The position numbers were made by a program, and so were the translations under genes. A stretch of DNA of 64,000 nt, from NCBI RefSeq assembly GCF_000974425.1, contig NZ_CP010429.1, positions 6,682,001 through 6,746,000 on the forward strand. Reading direction: 5' to 3'. Position 1 is the stretch's first letter. Every line of letters starts with the position of its first letter. The stretch is from Spirosoma radiotolerans (GTDB taxonomy: Bacteria; Bacteroidota; Bacteroidia; Cytophagales; Spirosomataceae). Shown here piece by piece: positions 51,986 through 59,994 of the stretch. The notes under the pieces were generated by a model. It was not told the origin of the DNA. It did not search any database and saw only the letters and a program-made list of their open reading frames with translations.

Positions 51986-52912
51986 ATGGAAGACTATAAT
52001 AAAATAATCGAATCGCTGGGCGTGAAGTTTATTAAGGCCCGCAACATTCGGATTTTACAACCAATCACCATCAAGAACTTTTATGATGTTGAGAACACGC
52101 TGCTTATTTTATTCAACGGGGATGTATCCATTGGCGATGAAAAAATAAAAGTAGACGTGGGTGATATGCTGTTCATTCCGGGTGGCAAACACGTTACTGT
52201 TACCTACGGCGACCCAACGAACCCCAAAATTGTCTCGAATGAAGAATTCATGACGCACCGGGAGTCGTATTGGGAAGGTAACCACGACCCCAAGCTGATT
52301 GGCCATCTGCCAAACTCCTTTGGATATGTGTCATTTGAAGCAAAAGTCTTCGACTCGGTTAACTTCTTCAACTCACTCGATGTGCCTCCGTTTATCATCA
52401 AACGGGAGGAACATCTGGCGACGACGATAGACCAGATTCTGGCCGAAGAAATGACTGATCTGGCTGGTAAAGGGCGGATTATCAAGATAAAAACGGAAGA
52501 GATCGTTATTGAGGTAGTTCGATACATTCTGAAAAATCACCTCTTTGTTGAGCAACTCGTTACCAATAGTACGTACTTTAAAGACCCGCGTTTGATCGAT
52601 ATCTTTGCGTATATTAAAGAGAATCTCGGTGGCGACCTGTCGAATAAAGTGCTGGCGAACGTTGCCAACGTTTCGGAAGATTATGTAGGTCAGTATTTCA
52701 AGATGTTGACTGGTATTAACCCGCAGGATTACATCGAATACCAACGGATGGAGGCTGCCGTTGGGTTACTACGAACAAGCAAAAAGAGCATTCGCGCCAT
52801 TGGTGCCGAAGTGGGCTATAAAGATACGGCTTACTTCTGCCGCCGATTCAAGATGATGTTTGGTATTCCGGCCGGAAAAATGCGCCGTCGGGAATCCCTT
52901 ATGAATGTGTAA
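51986..52912 (+). CDS. AraC family transcriptional regulator
   Basis: This 308-residue regulator starts at the ATG at 51986, which gives MEDYNKIIESLG; the earlier frame contains promoter sequence. The N-terminal part has a cupin-like beta core (LLILFNGDVSIGDEKIKVDVGDMLFIPGG, in parts LLILFNGDVSIG and GDMLFIPGG, about 35-63). The C-terminal 100 residues have two helix-turn-helix motifs: LSNKVLANVANVSEDYVGQYFK (about 220-240) and SIRAIGAEVGYKDTAYFCRRFK (about 272-293). The ligand is unknown. It may regulate itself, given the repeats in its promoter, or the preceding acyl-CoA dehydrogenase gene. Confidence 0.92.
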   Translation: MEDYNKIIESLGVKFIKARNIRILQPITIKNFYDVENTLLILFNGDVSIGDEKIKVDVGDMLFIPGGKHVTVTYGDPTNPKIVSNEEFMTHRESYWEGNHDPKLIGHLPNSFGYVSFEAKVFDSVNFFNSLDVPPFIIKREEHLATTIDQILAEEMTDLAGKGRIIKIKTEEIVIEVVRYILKNHLFVEQLVTNSTYFKDPRLIDIFAYIKENLGGDLSNKVLANVANVSEDYVGQYFKMLTGINPQDYIEYQRMEAAVGLLRTSKKSIRAIGAEVGYKDTAYFCRRFKMMFGIPAGKMRRRESLMNV

Positions 52913-52935
52913 AAGGGAGTATTGAGGTTATAAAC

Positions 52936-52987
52936 AGAAAGTGACTGACGCATAAGCAAATTAATTTGCCAGCGTCAGTCACTTTCT
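52936..52987. terminator. Hairpin between convergent AraC and TonB-domain genes
   Basis: The 16-base perfect arms AGAAAGTGACTGACGC (52936-52951) and its complement (52972-52987) have an inner GCAAATT/AATTTGC palindrome. T-rich sequence follows on the plus strand. It separates two convergent genes. Confidence 0.8.
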
Positions 52988-53006
52988 ATTTATGGATGTA
53001 TTTGTA

Positions 53007-53444
53007 TTATTGCATACTCACTTCAATAGGCAGTGTGTAGAACACCGCTACGTGTTTGCCGCCCACTTCGCCCGGTTCCCAACGGGGCATCTTCTCGATT
53101 GCCGAGATAATGTTGGTCATGAAGCCTGACAGGCTTTTCATCGTTTTCTTATCGAGCGGCTTCATGGTAATTCGGATATCGTGCACATACCCGAGTTCGT
53201 CGATGATGAATTTCGCTGCTATTGGGCCGGTATCATAATTCTTCTTAGCCACCGAATTGGGTACACGGATTGTTTCGGCCAGATACGTGCTCAACGCGGC
53301 TTTCCCGCCCGGAAATTCTGGCTGACGCTCGGGTACGGTATACACCTTTTCATTTCTGGTTTGGGCAAATGCAGAGGTGCCCACAAAAAAAGGGCTAAGA
53401 GCTGTAGCAATCAGCAGCAGTAGCGTTAAGACAGAACGTTTCAT
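53007..53444 (-). CDS. Small exported protein with TonB C-terminal-like domain
   Basis: The protein is 145 residues. The signal peptide ends TSAFAQ (residue 28) and the rest is a single domain: VPERQPEFPGGKAALSTYLAETIRVP (in parts RQPEFPGGKAAL and YLAETIRVP, about 38-62), GPIAAKFIIDELGYVHDIRI and MPRWEPGEVGGKHVAVFYTLPI. This is the periplasmic C-terminal fold of TonB, but with a cleavable signal and no transmembrane anchor or Pro-rich linker. It therefore cannot act as an ordinary energy transducer on its own. It starts three bases after the pcrB stop and is probably co-transcribed with it. Confidence 0.8.
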   Translation of the reverse strand: MKRSVLTLLLLIATALSPFFVGTSAFAQTRNEKVYTVPERQPEFPGGKAALSTYLAETIRVPNSVAKKNYDTGPIAAKFIIDELGYVHDIRITMKPLDKKTMKSLSGFMTNIISAIEKMPRWEPGEVGGKHVAVFYTLPIEVSMQ

Positions 53445-53447
53445 AAA

Positions 53448-54257
53448 TCAAGCTTGTACAACTGACTGATTAAACTCCCGGACGACGGTTGATAACTGGG
53501 GCAATAAATCCGGGTCCTGCTCAATGCCATTGCCAACAACGATCAGGTCGGCGCCCGCTTTCATAGCCTGGTAGGCTTTCTCGCCGGAATTAATGCCGCC
53601 ACCAACAATAATCGGCACATCAACAACGCTGCGAACCGCAGCAATCATATCGGGCGATACGGGTTTGCGGGCGCCACTGCCGGCATCCAGATACATCAGT
53701 TGTAGGCCCAGCATTTCGCCAGCCATCGCCGTACAGGCTGCTACACCGGGTTTATCGTGGGGAAGTGGCATGGTGCCACTAATGTACGAAACAGTCGTTT
53801 GTGTGCCACTGTCGACGACCATATAGCCAGTTGGCAGAATTTCCAGCCCGCTTTTTTTGAGGAGTGGCGCAGCAATAACATGCTGACCAATCAGGAAATC
53901 TGGATTACGCCCCGAAATAAGAGATAAAAAAAAGATAGCATCCGCTGAAGACTCAATGTGAAGCGGATTGCCGGGAAAGAGAACAATGGGCGTTGTAGAT
54001 TGACGCCGAATGGCTGTGATGACTTCTTTGTGTGAATAATCCGTGACAAGGCTACCACCAACCAGAAAGAAATCAACGGGATAGGTTGCCGTGCGGGCAA
54101 GTAATTCAGAAAGCGCGTTCTGCTCAATCTTATCAGGATCGAGCAGAACGGCAAATGCTTTTTGGCCAGATAGCCTATACTCCCGAAGTGTAGTCAACAG
54201 GCTCTGTGGGGGCCTGTGCGTGATATTGGGTTGGCTCTGCGGTTGGATTGATGGCAT
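53448..54257 (-). CDS. pcrB: Geranylgeranylglyceryl/heptaprenylglyceryl phosphate synthase
   Basis: This 269-residue TIM-barrel prenyltransferase joins sn-glycerol-1-phosphate to a long prenyl diphosphate, the committed step of ether-lipid synthesis. It has AVLLDPDKIEQ near 36, FFLVGGSLVTDY near 63, VLFPGNPLHIESSADAIFFLSLISGRNP (as VLFPGNPLHI and FLSLISGRNP, about 92-120), YLDAGSGA near 194 and PIIVGGGINSGEKA near 215. The ATG at 54257 overlaps the preceding gene by 83 bases; a TTG at 54197 would remove most of the overlap and lies just before the conserved region. Both are possible. Confidence 0.9.
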   Translation of the reverse strand: MPSIQPQSQPNITHRPPQSLLTTLREYRLSGQKAFAVLLDPDKIEQNALSELLARTATYPVDFFLVGGSLVTDYSHKEVITAIRRQSTTPIVLFPGNPLHIESSADAIFFLSLISGRNPDFLIGQHVIAAPLLKKSGLEILPTGYMVVDSGTQTTVSYISGTMPLPHDKPGVAACTAMAGEMLGLQLMYLDAGSGARKPVSPDMIAAVRSVVDVPIIVGGGINSGEKAYQAMKAGADLIVVGNGIEQDPDLLPQLSTVVREFNQSVVQA

Positions 54258-54705
54258 TATTAGTACGTATGCGGGCTAAAAATCCGGTTAGCTGCTCGCG
54301 AGCGATGTTGGTGAGTACCGATGTGATTAGGCCACCAATCAGCCCGCTTGCGGCTGCTGACTTCTGCACTTTATCTGCGTTCTTCCTAATCGCTTTCTGA
54401 TTTGACGGTTGAGGATGGTATTCGTCAGCCTCGTCGCTTTCATCATACTCATAATCGTCATCGTCTGGTTCACCATATTTTTCGGCGTACCGGTACTCGT
54501 CAGATTTAGGCAGAATGGCATTAACAACCAAATATACAGCTAAAGCAGCACCCGCTACAAACGCGGCTGTTTTACCAACCTCAGTGGCATCGCCTTTTAT
54601 GGCCTCAACATTGTCAGAAATAGAGCTTTTAAAGCGCTCTGTAGCGGCCATTAACTGAGCCCGCCGAGCCGTTGTATCGGCAAAGGGTACTTTGGAGTCT
54701 TCCAT
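54175..54705 (-). CDS. Hypothetical membrane protein with acidic central segment
   Basis: This 176-residue protein is not recognised as a named family. It has a first hydrophobic stretch GKTAAFVAGAALAVYLVVNAIL (in parts GKTAAFVAGAA and LAVYLVVNAIL, about 47-68) and a strongly acidic, tyrosine-rich segment (YGEPDDDDYEYDESDEADEY, about 80-99). A lysine-rich patch and a second hydrophobic stretch SGLIGGLITSVLTNIA (about 120-135) follow. No signal peptide is seen. It sits between a holin-like protein gene and pcrB, so a membrane-stress or lipid-related role is possible. Its 3' end overlaps pcrB. Confidence 0.7.
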   Translation of the reverse strand: MEDSKVPFADTTARRAQLMAATERFKSSISDNVEAIKGDATEVGKTAAFVAGAALAVYLVVNAILPKSDEYRYAEKYGEPDDDDYEYDESDEADEYHPQPSNQKAIRKNADKVQKSAAASGLIGGLITSVLTNIAREQLTGFLARIRTNNAINPTAEPTQYHAQAPTEPVDYTSGV

Positions 54706-54783
54706 TGTCGTTTGTCCTTGATTCGAAAAGAATGAATCGATTTGTTTAGGTATACTACTGTCTATCAGGCCGTTTAAGTGATG

Positions 54784-55206
54784 TTACCGGGCCGTGCCAC
54801 TGTTACTCATCGACGAGCGTGTTTGAGCCATCAGCTCTTCAACAGCTTCCGATTTTTCCTCTGTTTTTTTCTCCTGACTTTTTTTCAGGGCACTGTAGGC
54901 GGCTACCCGAATTTTCGATTTAAAGAAATCTTTAGCCGCCAGCCAAATAACCGTTAGCAGCAGAAAAAAGCCAGCTACAATTAAAAAGCCAAGGTACTTA
55001 CTGTTCGTTACTTCGTTCAGGTAAGCGGCCAGTAGGCTGAATAAGAAAATAAGGGTCATTACGGCCAAAAGAGCCAGTACAATACTATGAACGGCCACAA
55101 CCACACCTTCTTCAAGTTTTCCTCGGCTCTCCAGTGTAAATAGCTCGATGCGGGCTTCCAAATAACGGAATATATTTTCCCGAATTTCTTCCAGGCGTTC
55201 GAACAT
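54784..55206 (-). CDS. Phage holin family/DUF1469-type membrane protein
   Basis: This 140-residue protein has two adjacent transmembrane helices (about 34-56, VVVAVHSIVLALLAVMTLIFLF; and about 74-92, FLIVAGFFLLLTVIWLA). It has a charged N-terminus and a long Lys/Glu-rich C-terminal tail with coiled-coil character (KKSQEKKTEEKSEAVEEL). This matches the putative actinobacterial/bacterial holin-like family that is widespread in chromosomes. No phage genes flank it, so lysis function is not supported; it more likely belongs to a membrane-stress set with the next gene. Confidence 0.75.
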   Translation of the reverse strand: MFERLEEIRENIFRYLEARIELFTLESRGKLEEGVVVAVHSIVLALLAVMTLIFLFSLLAAYLNEVTNSKYLGFLIVAGFFLLLTVIWLAAKDFFKSKIRVAAYSALKKSQEKKTEEKSEAVEELMAQTRSSMSNSGTAR

Positions 55207-55276
55207 GATTTCAGATAATTTAATGTCTGTATGCCGTATTTACCATAATACGCTCAATTTGTTTGAAAATGTGAGG

Positions 55277-55314
55277 AAAATAAAACGGCCCCGGCACATT
55301 ATGTACCGGGGCCG
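55277..55314 (-). terminator. Intrinsic terminator of the DksA-like gene
   Basis: On the minus strand CGGCCCCGG (55314-55306) pairs with CCGGGGCCG (55294-55286) and is followed by TTTTATTTT. It lies 62 bases after the DksA-like stop codon and before the holin-like gene. Confidence 0.9.
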
Positions 55315-55375
55315 CTTCAAAAGAGCATCGAGTGAATGCAGGATTAATTAGGGTTGGCAACCAAAATCGGGACTG

Positions 55376-55762
55376 TTATTTTGACTGCCGTAGTTTAGCC
55401 TCAATGGTCTGTTGCGTGTGCGGAACCGCCCGGAGCCGCTCTTTCGGAATTAACTTGCCTGTGTCTTTACAGACGCCGTACGTTCCGTTTTTAATGCGCA
55501 CCATCGCGGCATCTAGTTGTTGAATGAATTTTTGAAGCCGGGCGGCTAACTGACTCAAGTTTTCGCGTTCGCTGGTGTCGGCACCATCTTCTAGTAATTT
55601 AGAATTACCAGATGTATTGTCGGTGCCGCTATCGTTTCGTTTGCTGAGCGATTCTTTTATGTAGTTTAACTCACTCCGAGTATCATCGAGTTTCTGACCA
55701 ATCAGCTTTTCGAACTCTTTCAGATCCTCTTCTGAATAACGTTTTTTCTCTTCCTGAAGCAT
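55376..55762 (-). CDS. TraR/DksA-like transcription factor lacking the zinc cysteines
   Basis: This 128-residue protein has a long helical hairpin (about 10-90) and a C-terminal remnant of the DksA zinc finger, YGVCKDTGKLIPKERLRAVP (about 95-114). Only one Cys of the usual four remains; the others are Asp/Thr, Pro and His/Thr. The reduced finger is common among Bacteroidota members. It probably binds RNA polymerase near the secondary channel and influences stress responses. It has its own promoter and terminator. Confidence 0.88.
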   Translation of the reverse strand: MLQEEKKRYSEEDLKEFEKLIGQKLDDTRSELNYIKESLSKRNDSGTDNTSGNSKLLEDGADTSERENLSQLAARLQKFIQQLDAAMVRIKNGTYGVCKDTGKLIPKERLRAVPHTQQTIEAKLRQSK

Positions 55763-55802
55763 AACAAGTACTACATTAAATGGTGTGTACCTTATTTGGG
55801 CA

Positions 55803-55833
55803 CAAAATTAACGCTTTGTCGTCATTATTTCAA
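55803..55833 (-). promoter_or_regulatory. Promoter of the DksA-like gene
   Basis: On the minus strand TTG (55833-55831), 20 bases, then TAATTTTG (55810-55803) followed by T matches the Bacteroidota consensus. The start codon is 41 bases downstream of the -7 element. It lies in the 332-base divergent gap 55763-56094, which also holds the glutamate dehydrogenase promoter and is otherwise AT-rich with no gene. Confidence 0.68.
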
Positions 55834-56010
55834 TGAACAATTTATATAAGGCCTGTTTTTTTTGAAAATTAGCTAAATTGACATTTTTTGATTTGGCAAA
55901 TTAATCTACGGCCAACGATATAGTGAAGAGTAAACTGTACTGTATTAAAAACAAATCATGAATGATTGTATTGTTTTTTAATATTACATTAATCTTAGAA
56001 AAAGTAGACC

Positions 56011-56043
56011 TTTCACAATATGGCTTTTCATTTGCTAAGTTTG
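56011..56043 (+). promoter_or_regulatory. Promoter of the glutamate dehydrogenase gene
   Basis: TTTC (56011-56014), 21 bases, then TAAGTTTG (56036-56043) followed by C. The -7 element is exact and the -33 element has one mismatch. Translation starts 52 bases downstream. Confidence 0.65.
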
Positions 56044-56094
56044 CAAGACACTTCATTACCAAATTTGTTTTAAGAAAGAAGTAAAAGTAAAGCC

Positions 56095-57369
56095 ATGGGA
56101 TATATTGAACCAGCTCCAATAAAAGACAAAGAGAATCCACTTGAGTCAATGATGTCGCGTTTCGATGCCGCTGCCAAACTGTTGGGTATTTCGGATGAAA
56201 TGTATGACATCCTGAAAGTGCCGGCTCGGCAGGTCATCGTCGGCTTGCCCGTCACGATGGATAGTGGGGCCATTAAAGTTTTCGAAGGTTACCGTGTAAT
56301 TCACTCTAATATTCTGGGACCCGCCAAGGGGGGTATCCGGCTCGATCCGGCGGTGCACCTCGACGAAGTTCGGGCCCTAGCCGCCTGGATGACCTGGAAA
56401 TGCGCAGTCGTCGATATTCCATACGGTGGCGCCAAAGGCGGAATCGCCTGTAACCCACGAGAGATGTCGGCGGGTGAAATTGAACGCCTTATCCGCCAAT
56501 ACACCGTAGCGATGCTTGACGTGATTGGGCCCGACCGCGACATTCCGGCCCCCGATATGGGAACGGGCCCGCGCGAAATGGCCTGGATCGTGGATGAGTA
56601 TTCTAAGGCTAAAGGCATGACCGTTAACAACGTTGTAACGGGTAAGCCACTGGTATTAGGTGGGTCGCTTGGGCGTACGGAAGCTACGGGTCGGGGCGTT
56701 ACCGTAGCGGCTTTAGCTGCGATGGACAAACTGCGGATGAATCCATATCGGACAACGGCGGCTGTTCAGGGCTTTGGTAACGTTGGGTCATTTGCCGCCG
56801 AACTACTGCACGAACGGGGCGTTACAGTAGTCGCTGTGAGCGATATTTCGGGTGGCTATTATAACCAGAACGGTATTGATATTACGGCTGCAGTCGCTTA
56901 CCGGAATTCAAATAAAGGCACACTGGAAGGATTTTCGGGAGCCGAGAAAATCTCGAACGAGGAACTGCTCTCACTGGCCGTCGATGTACTGGTGCCAGCC
57001 GCTAAGGAAGATGTGATCACGGAAGAGAATGCAGGCTCGATTCAGGCAAAAATGATTGTTGAAGGGGCTAATGGTCCAACATCAGCCAGCGCCGACGAGA
57101 TCATCAATAGTAAAGGTATTCTGGTTGTGCCTGATATTCTGGCCAATGCGGGGGGCGTTACGGTATCGTATTTTGAATGGGTACAAAACCGTATTGGCTA
57201 CAAATGGACGCTCGACCGGGTAAACCGGCGGGCCGACCGGGTCATGAAAGATGCTTTCGACCGCGTATTCGACACTTCTCAACGGTATAAAGTGCCTATG
57301 CGCTTAGCCGCTTATATTGTCGCCATTGACAAAGTAGCCAGCACCTATAAGTATCGTGGCGGTTACTGA
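56095..57369 (+). CDS. Glu/Leu/Phe/Val dehydrogenase (glutamate dehydrogenase)
   Basis: This 424-residue cytoplasmic enzyme reversibly aminates 2-oxoglutarate. It has GGIRLDPAVHLDEVRALA (about 78-95), the catalytic-lysine motif VDIPYGGAKGGI (about 105-116, Lys near 114), PAPDMGTGPREM and the nucleotide-binding VQGFGNVGSFAA near 223. The pattern fits NAD-type dimer/hexamer GDH of about 415-450 residues. It is transcribed alone from a clear promoter and is divergent from the DksA-like gene. The physiological direction (assimilation or degradation) cannot be told. Confidence 0.94.
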   Translation: MGYIEPAPIKDKENPLESMMSRFDAAAKLLGISDEMYDILKVPARQVIVGLPVTMDSGAIKVFEGYRVIHSNILGPAKGGIRLDPAVHLDEVRALAAWMTWKCAVVDIPYGGAKGGIACNPREMSAGEIERLIRQYTVAMLDVIGPDRDIPAPDMGTGPREMAWIVDEYSKAKGMTVNNVVTGKPLVLGGSLGRTEATGRGVTVAALAAMDKLRMNPYRTTAAVQGFGNVGSFAAELLHERGVTVVAVSDISGGYYNQNGIDITAAVAYRNSNKGTLEGFSGAEKISNEELLSLAVDVLVPAAKEDVITEENAGSIQAKMIVEGANGPTSASADEIINSKGILVVPDILANAGGVTVSYFEWVQNRIGYKWTLDRVNRRADRVMKDAFDRVFDTSQRYKVPMRLAAYIVAIDKVASTYKYRGGY

Positions 57370-57483
57370 TTTACATAAACTGTATGATGTGTACGGTATG
57401 ATGTCTAATTTTGCTCGTACGTGATGCATTGACATACATCATAACGCACGGGCGATTCCGAGTATACACCATATAACTTATTT

Positions 57484-58149
57484 ATGCGCTTACACCGCGA
57501 AGGTTTCACGATTATGATTACGACAGGGCTGGTCTTACTGGCTCTGAATCTGTTCGCGTATTATTATTTGCTTTCCGACAATTCGACAGCGATTCTCTTA
57601 TTAGCCATAATAAGTTTGATTCTGTTTGTTCTGATCGTACAGTTCTTCCGTATTCCAAACCGACTGCTCACGACCGGTGAAACGCAGGTGGTCGCTCCGG
57701 CCGATGGCAAAGTTGTCGTTATTGAGGAAACCACGGAAGGTGAGTATTTCAAGGACCGCCGTCGGCAAGTGTCCATCTTCATGTCACCGCTCAATGTCCA
57801 CGTCAATCGGAACCCGATTACGGGCACTGTCCGGTATTTCAAGTACTTTCCGGGTAAGTACCTGGTGGCCTGGCATCCTAAGTCAAGTACCGAAAACGAG
57901 CGAACAACCGTTGTGGTTGAGGCTGCCAATGGGACCAGCATCTTATTTCGGCAAATTGCCGGAGCGGTGGCCCGACGCATTATCTGGTATGTGAAAGAAG
58001 GTCAGCCTGTTAAACAAGGCGAAGAGTTTGGATTTATAAAATTTGGCTCGCGAGTAGACGTATTTCTGCCGCTGGACGCTGAAATCAAAGTAAATATTGG
58101 GGATGTCACGAAAGGGGGCGTCACCGTAATTGCGGAGCTACCGAGCTAA
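57484..58149 (+). CDS. psd: Phosphatidylserine decarboxylase family protein
   Basis: This 221-residue membrane-associated enzyme converts phosphatidylserine to phosphatidylethanolamine. The two hydrophobic segments (about 9-31 and 36-55) anchor it. The catalytic part has APADGKVVVI (71-80), IFMSPLNVHVNRNP (98-111) and the self-cleavage motif FGSRVDVFLP, where Gly188-Ser189 is cut to create the pyruvoyl group. It is the short bacterial form found in many Bacteroidota. The 114-base gap behind gdh contains an imperfect palindrome. Confidence 0.93.
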   Translation: MRLHREGFTIMITTGLVLLALNLFAYYYLLSDNSTAILLLAIISLILFVLIVQFFRIPNRLLTTGETQVVAPADGKVVVIEETTEGEYFKDRRRQVSIFMSPLNVHVNRNPITGTVRYFKYFPGKYLVAWHPKSSTENERTTVVVEAANGTSILFRQIAGAVARRIIWYVKEGQPVKQGEEFGFIKFGSRVDVFLPLDAEIKVNIGDVTKGGVTVIAELPS

Positions 58150-58163
58150 GAGAGCAGAAGGTT

Positions 58164-58253
58164 ATAAGGGTTAAACAGTAACGAGTCGTAAGGAGCTGGT
58201 GCGAGACAATCCCAACATCAGCTACCTACGACTCGTTACCGTTTGATCCTTAT
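58164..58253. repeat. Long imperfect inverted repeat between psd and the GMC gene
   Basis: The 35-base arms 58164-58198 and 58219-58253 agree except for a handful of mismatches and share GTAACGAGTCGTA. The hairpin is long enough to terminate psd transcripts. I saw no second copy in the window. Confidence 0.72.
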
Positions 58254-58308
58254 TGACTTATTCGACGAAAGTATAGTAAATTACTTTCGTAATAAGCCCC
58301 ATGCCTTT

Positions 58309-59952
58309 ATGAACTTCGATTATATCATTGTCGGTGCTGGATCTGCGGGTTGCGTGTTGGCTAATCGGTTGTCGGCCGATCCACAAACGTCGGTTTTATT
58401 GCTGGAAGCCGGTGGGCCTGATACAAAAATGGAAATTCATATTCCGGCGGCTTATACAAAATTACACGGTTCTTCAGTCGATTGGGGCTTTTGGACAGAA
58501 CCACAAACGGCTCTCGACGGCCGCCGGATGTATCAGCCAAGGGGCAAAACGCTGGGCGGTTGCTCATCGACCAATGCCATGGCTTATGTGCGTGGCAACC
58601 GATCTGATTACGACGACTGGGCGGCTGTGGGCAATCCGGGCTGGGCATATGAGGATGTACTTCCTTATTTTATTCGGTCTGAACACAATGAACAATATGG
58701 CCAGCTCGATGCCCGCTATCATGGCCATGAGGGTCTTCTGAATGTGACCTACGCTACCCGATTTAAAACCCCGTTAGCCGACGCGTTTGTCGATTCCTGT
58801 GTGCAGGTGGGTATTCCGCCCAATGCTGACTACAATGGAGCTGAACAACAGGGAACAGGCCTGTTCCAATTCACAATCAAAAACGGTCGGCGGCATAGTG
58901 CAGCAACGGCATTTCTCGTTCCGGCTTTGAACCGCCCGAATCTTAAAGTTATTACCCATGCCCACGCGAAGCAGATTCTCATTCAGAGCGACCGGGCTGT
59001 AGGGGTTGAGTTTATAACGGGTAAAAATCAGACGCAGCAGGCAATGGCCCGCAAAGAGGTCATTTTGTCGGCGGGGGCTTTCCAGTCGCCCCAGTTATTG
59101 ATGTTGTCGGGGCTAGGGCCGATTGATGCCCTTCGGTCGGCGGGTGTTCCGATCAAAAAAGAGCTGCCAGGAGTAGGACAAAATTTACAGGATCATCTTT
59201 TTTCAGGGGTTAGCTGCCTCAGTTCACAGCGGGGAAGTTCGGCAAACTTTCACCTCAAGCCAATCAATCAGCTTAAAGGACTGGCTCAGTACATGTTCAG
59301 CAAAAAAGGGCCAATGACCATCAGTCCGCTGGAAGCCGTTGCGTTCCTGAAAACAGAACATGCCCGTCCAGATGCGGCAAATCCGGGCCGGGTGGATATG
59401 CAGCTTCATTTTGCCCCCGTTCATTTTGGTACTTACGGCGAAGCCGACTTTTATGATCTGACCACTTACCCGGTAACGGATGGATTTACCGTGTTGCCAA
59501 CCTTACTCAAACCCAAAAGTCGGGGCTATGTGAGCCTGCGTTCGGCTAACCCGCTCGATGCGCCGGTGATTCAACCAAATTACTTTACTGAAGAAGCGGA
59601 CCAACAAGTGATGGTCAGTGGGCTCCGCAAAACCATCGAGGTCATGAAGGCCGACGCCTTCCGGCCATACAGTCTGGGTATAAACGTGCCTACGGTTCAT
59701 GCCTCCGACGACGATCTTTGGCAGCATGTGCTAAACATTGTGGAAACGGTCTATCATCCAGTTGGTACCTGTAAAATGGGACAGGCATCTGATGAATTTG
59801 CCGTTGTCGATACGAAGCTGCGGGTACATGGAATGGAAGGACTACGAGTCGTAGACGCTTCCGTTATGCCAACCATCGTATCGGGGAATACTAACGCTCC
59901 GGTCATCATGATTGCCGAGAAAGCCGCTGATTTGATCCTGGCAGAAAAGTAG
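58309..59952 (+). CDS. GMC family oxidoreductase (choline-dehydrogenase-like)
   Basis: The protein is about 547 residues from the ATG at 58309 (MNFDYIIVGAGSAGCVLANRL, split FAD motif GAGSAG at 9-14). A longer frame from 58243 adds unconserved residues that overlap an inverted repeat. It has the GMC signature TLGGCSSTNAMAYVRGNRSDYDDWA (in parts LGGCSSTNAM and RGNRSDYDDWA, about 79-105). The C-terminus has YHPVGTCKMG with the catalytic His and VSGNTNAPVIMIAEKAADLI. Oxidation of a primary alcohol is inferred; choline specificity is not established since no betaine aldehyde dehydrogenase or choline transporter is near. No subunit-3 partner is adjacent. Confidence 0.92.
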   Translation: MNFDYIIVGAGSAGCVLANRLSADPQTSVLLLEAGGPDTKMEIHIPAAYTKLHGSSVDWGFWTEPQTALDGRRMYQPRGKTLGGCSSTNAMAYVRGNRSDYDDWAAVGNPGWAYEDVLPYFIRSEHNEQYGQLDARYHGHEGLLNVTYATRFKTPLADAFVDSCVQVGIPPNADYNGAEQQGTGLFQFTIKNGRRHSAATAFLVPALNRPNLKVITHAHAKQILIQSDRAVGVEFITGKNQTQQAMARKEVILSAGAFQSPQLLMLSGLGPIDALRSAGVPIKKELPGVGQNLQDHLFSGVSCLSSQRGSSANFHLKPINQLKGLAQYMFSKKGPMTISPLEAVAFLKTEHARPDAANPGRVDMQLHFAPVHFGTYGEADFYDLTTYPVTDGFTVLPTLLKPKSRGYVSLRSANPLDAPVIQPNYFTEEADQQVMVSGLRKTIEVMKADAFRPYSLGINVPTVHASDDDLWQHVLNIVETVYHPVGTCKMGQASDEFAVVDTKLRVHGMEGLRVVDASVMPTIVSGNTNAPVIMIAEKAADLILAEK

Positions 59953-59994
59953 TCCTAACCGCAGAGTGAACCTGCGAACCGCCTGTCCGACTGG

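Noticed and set aside
54784..55206. Prophage remnant suggested by the holin-like protein
   Set aside because: No endolysin, structural or integrase genes are near; this family is common in chromosomes as a membrane protein.
55901..56149. 82-codon minus-strand frame in the dksA-gdh gap
   Set aside because: It lies in AT-rich promoter sequence, covers the gdh promoter and start codon, and has no family resemblance.
57377..57475. Inverted repeat between gdh and psd
   Set aside because: TGTATGATGT and GACATACATCA parts are complementary only in short stretches; it may be a decayed relative of the element at 5404 but cannot be delimited by eye.
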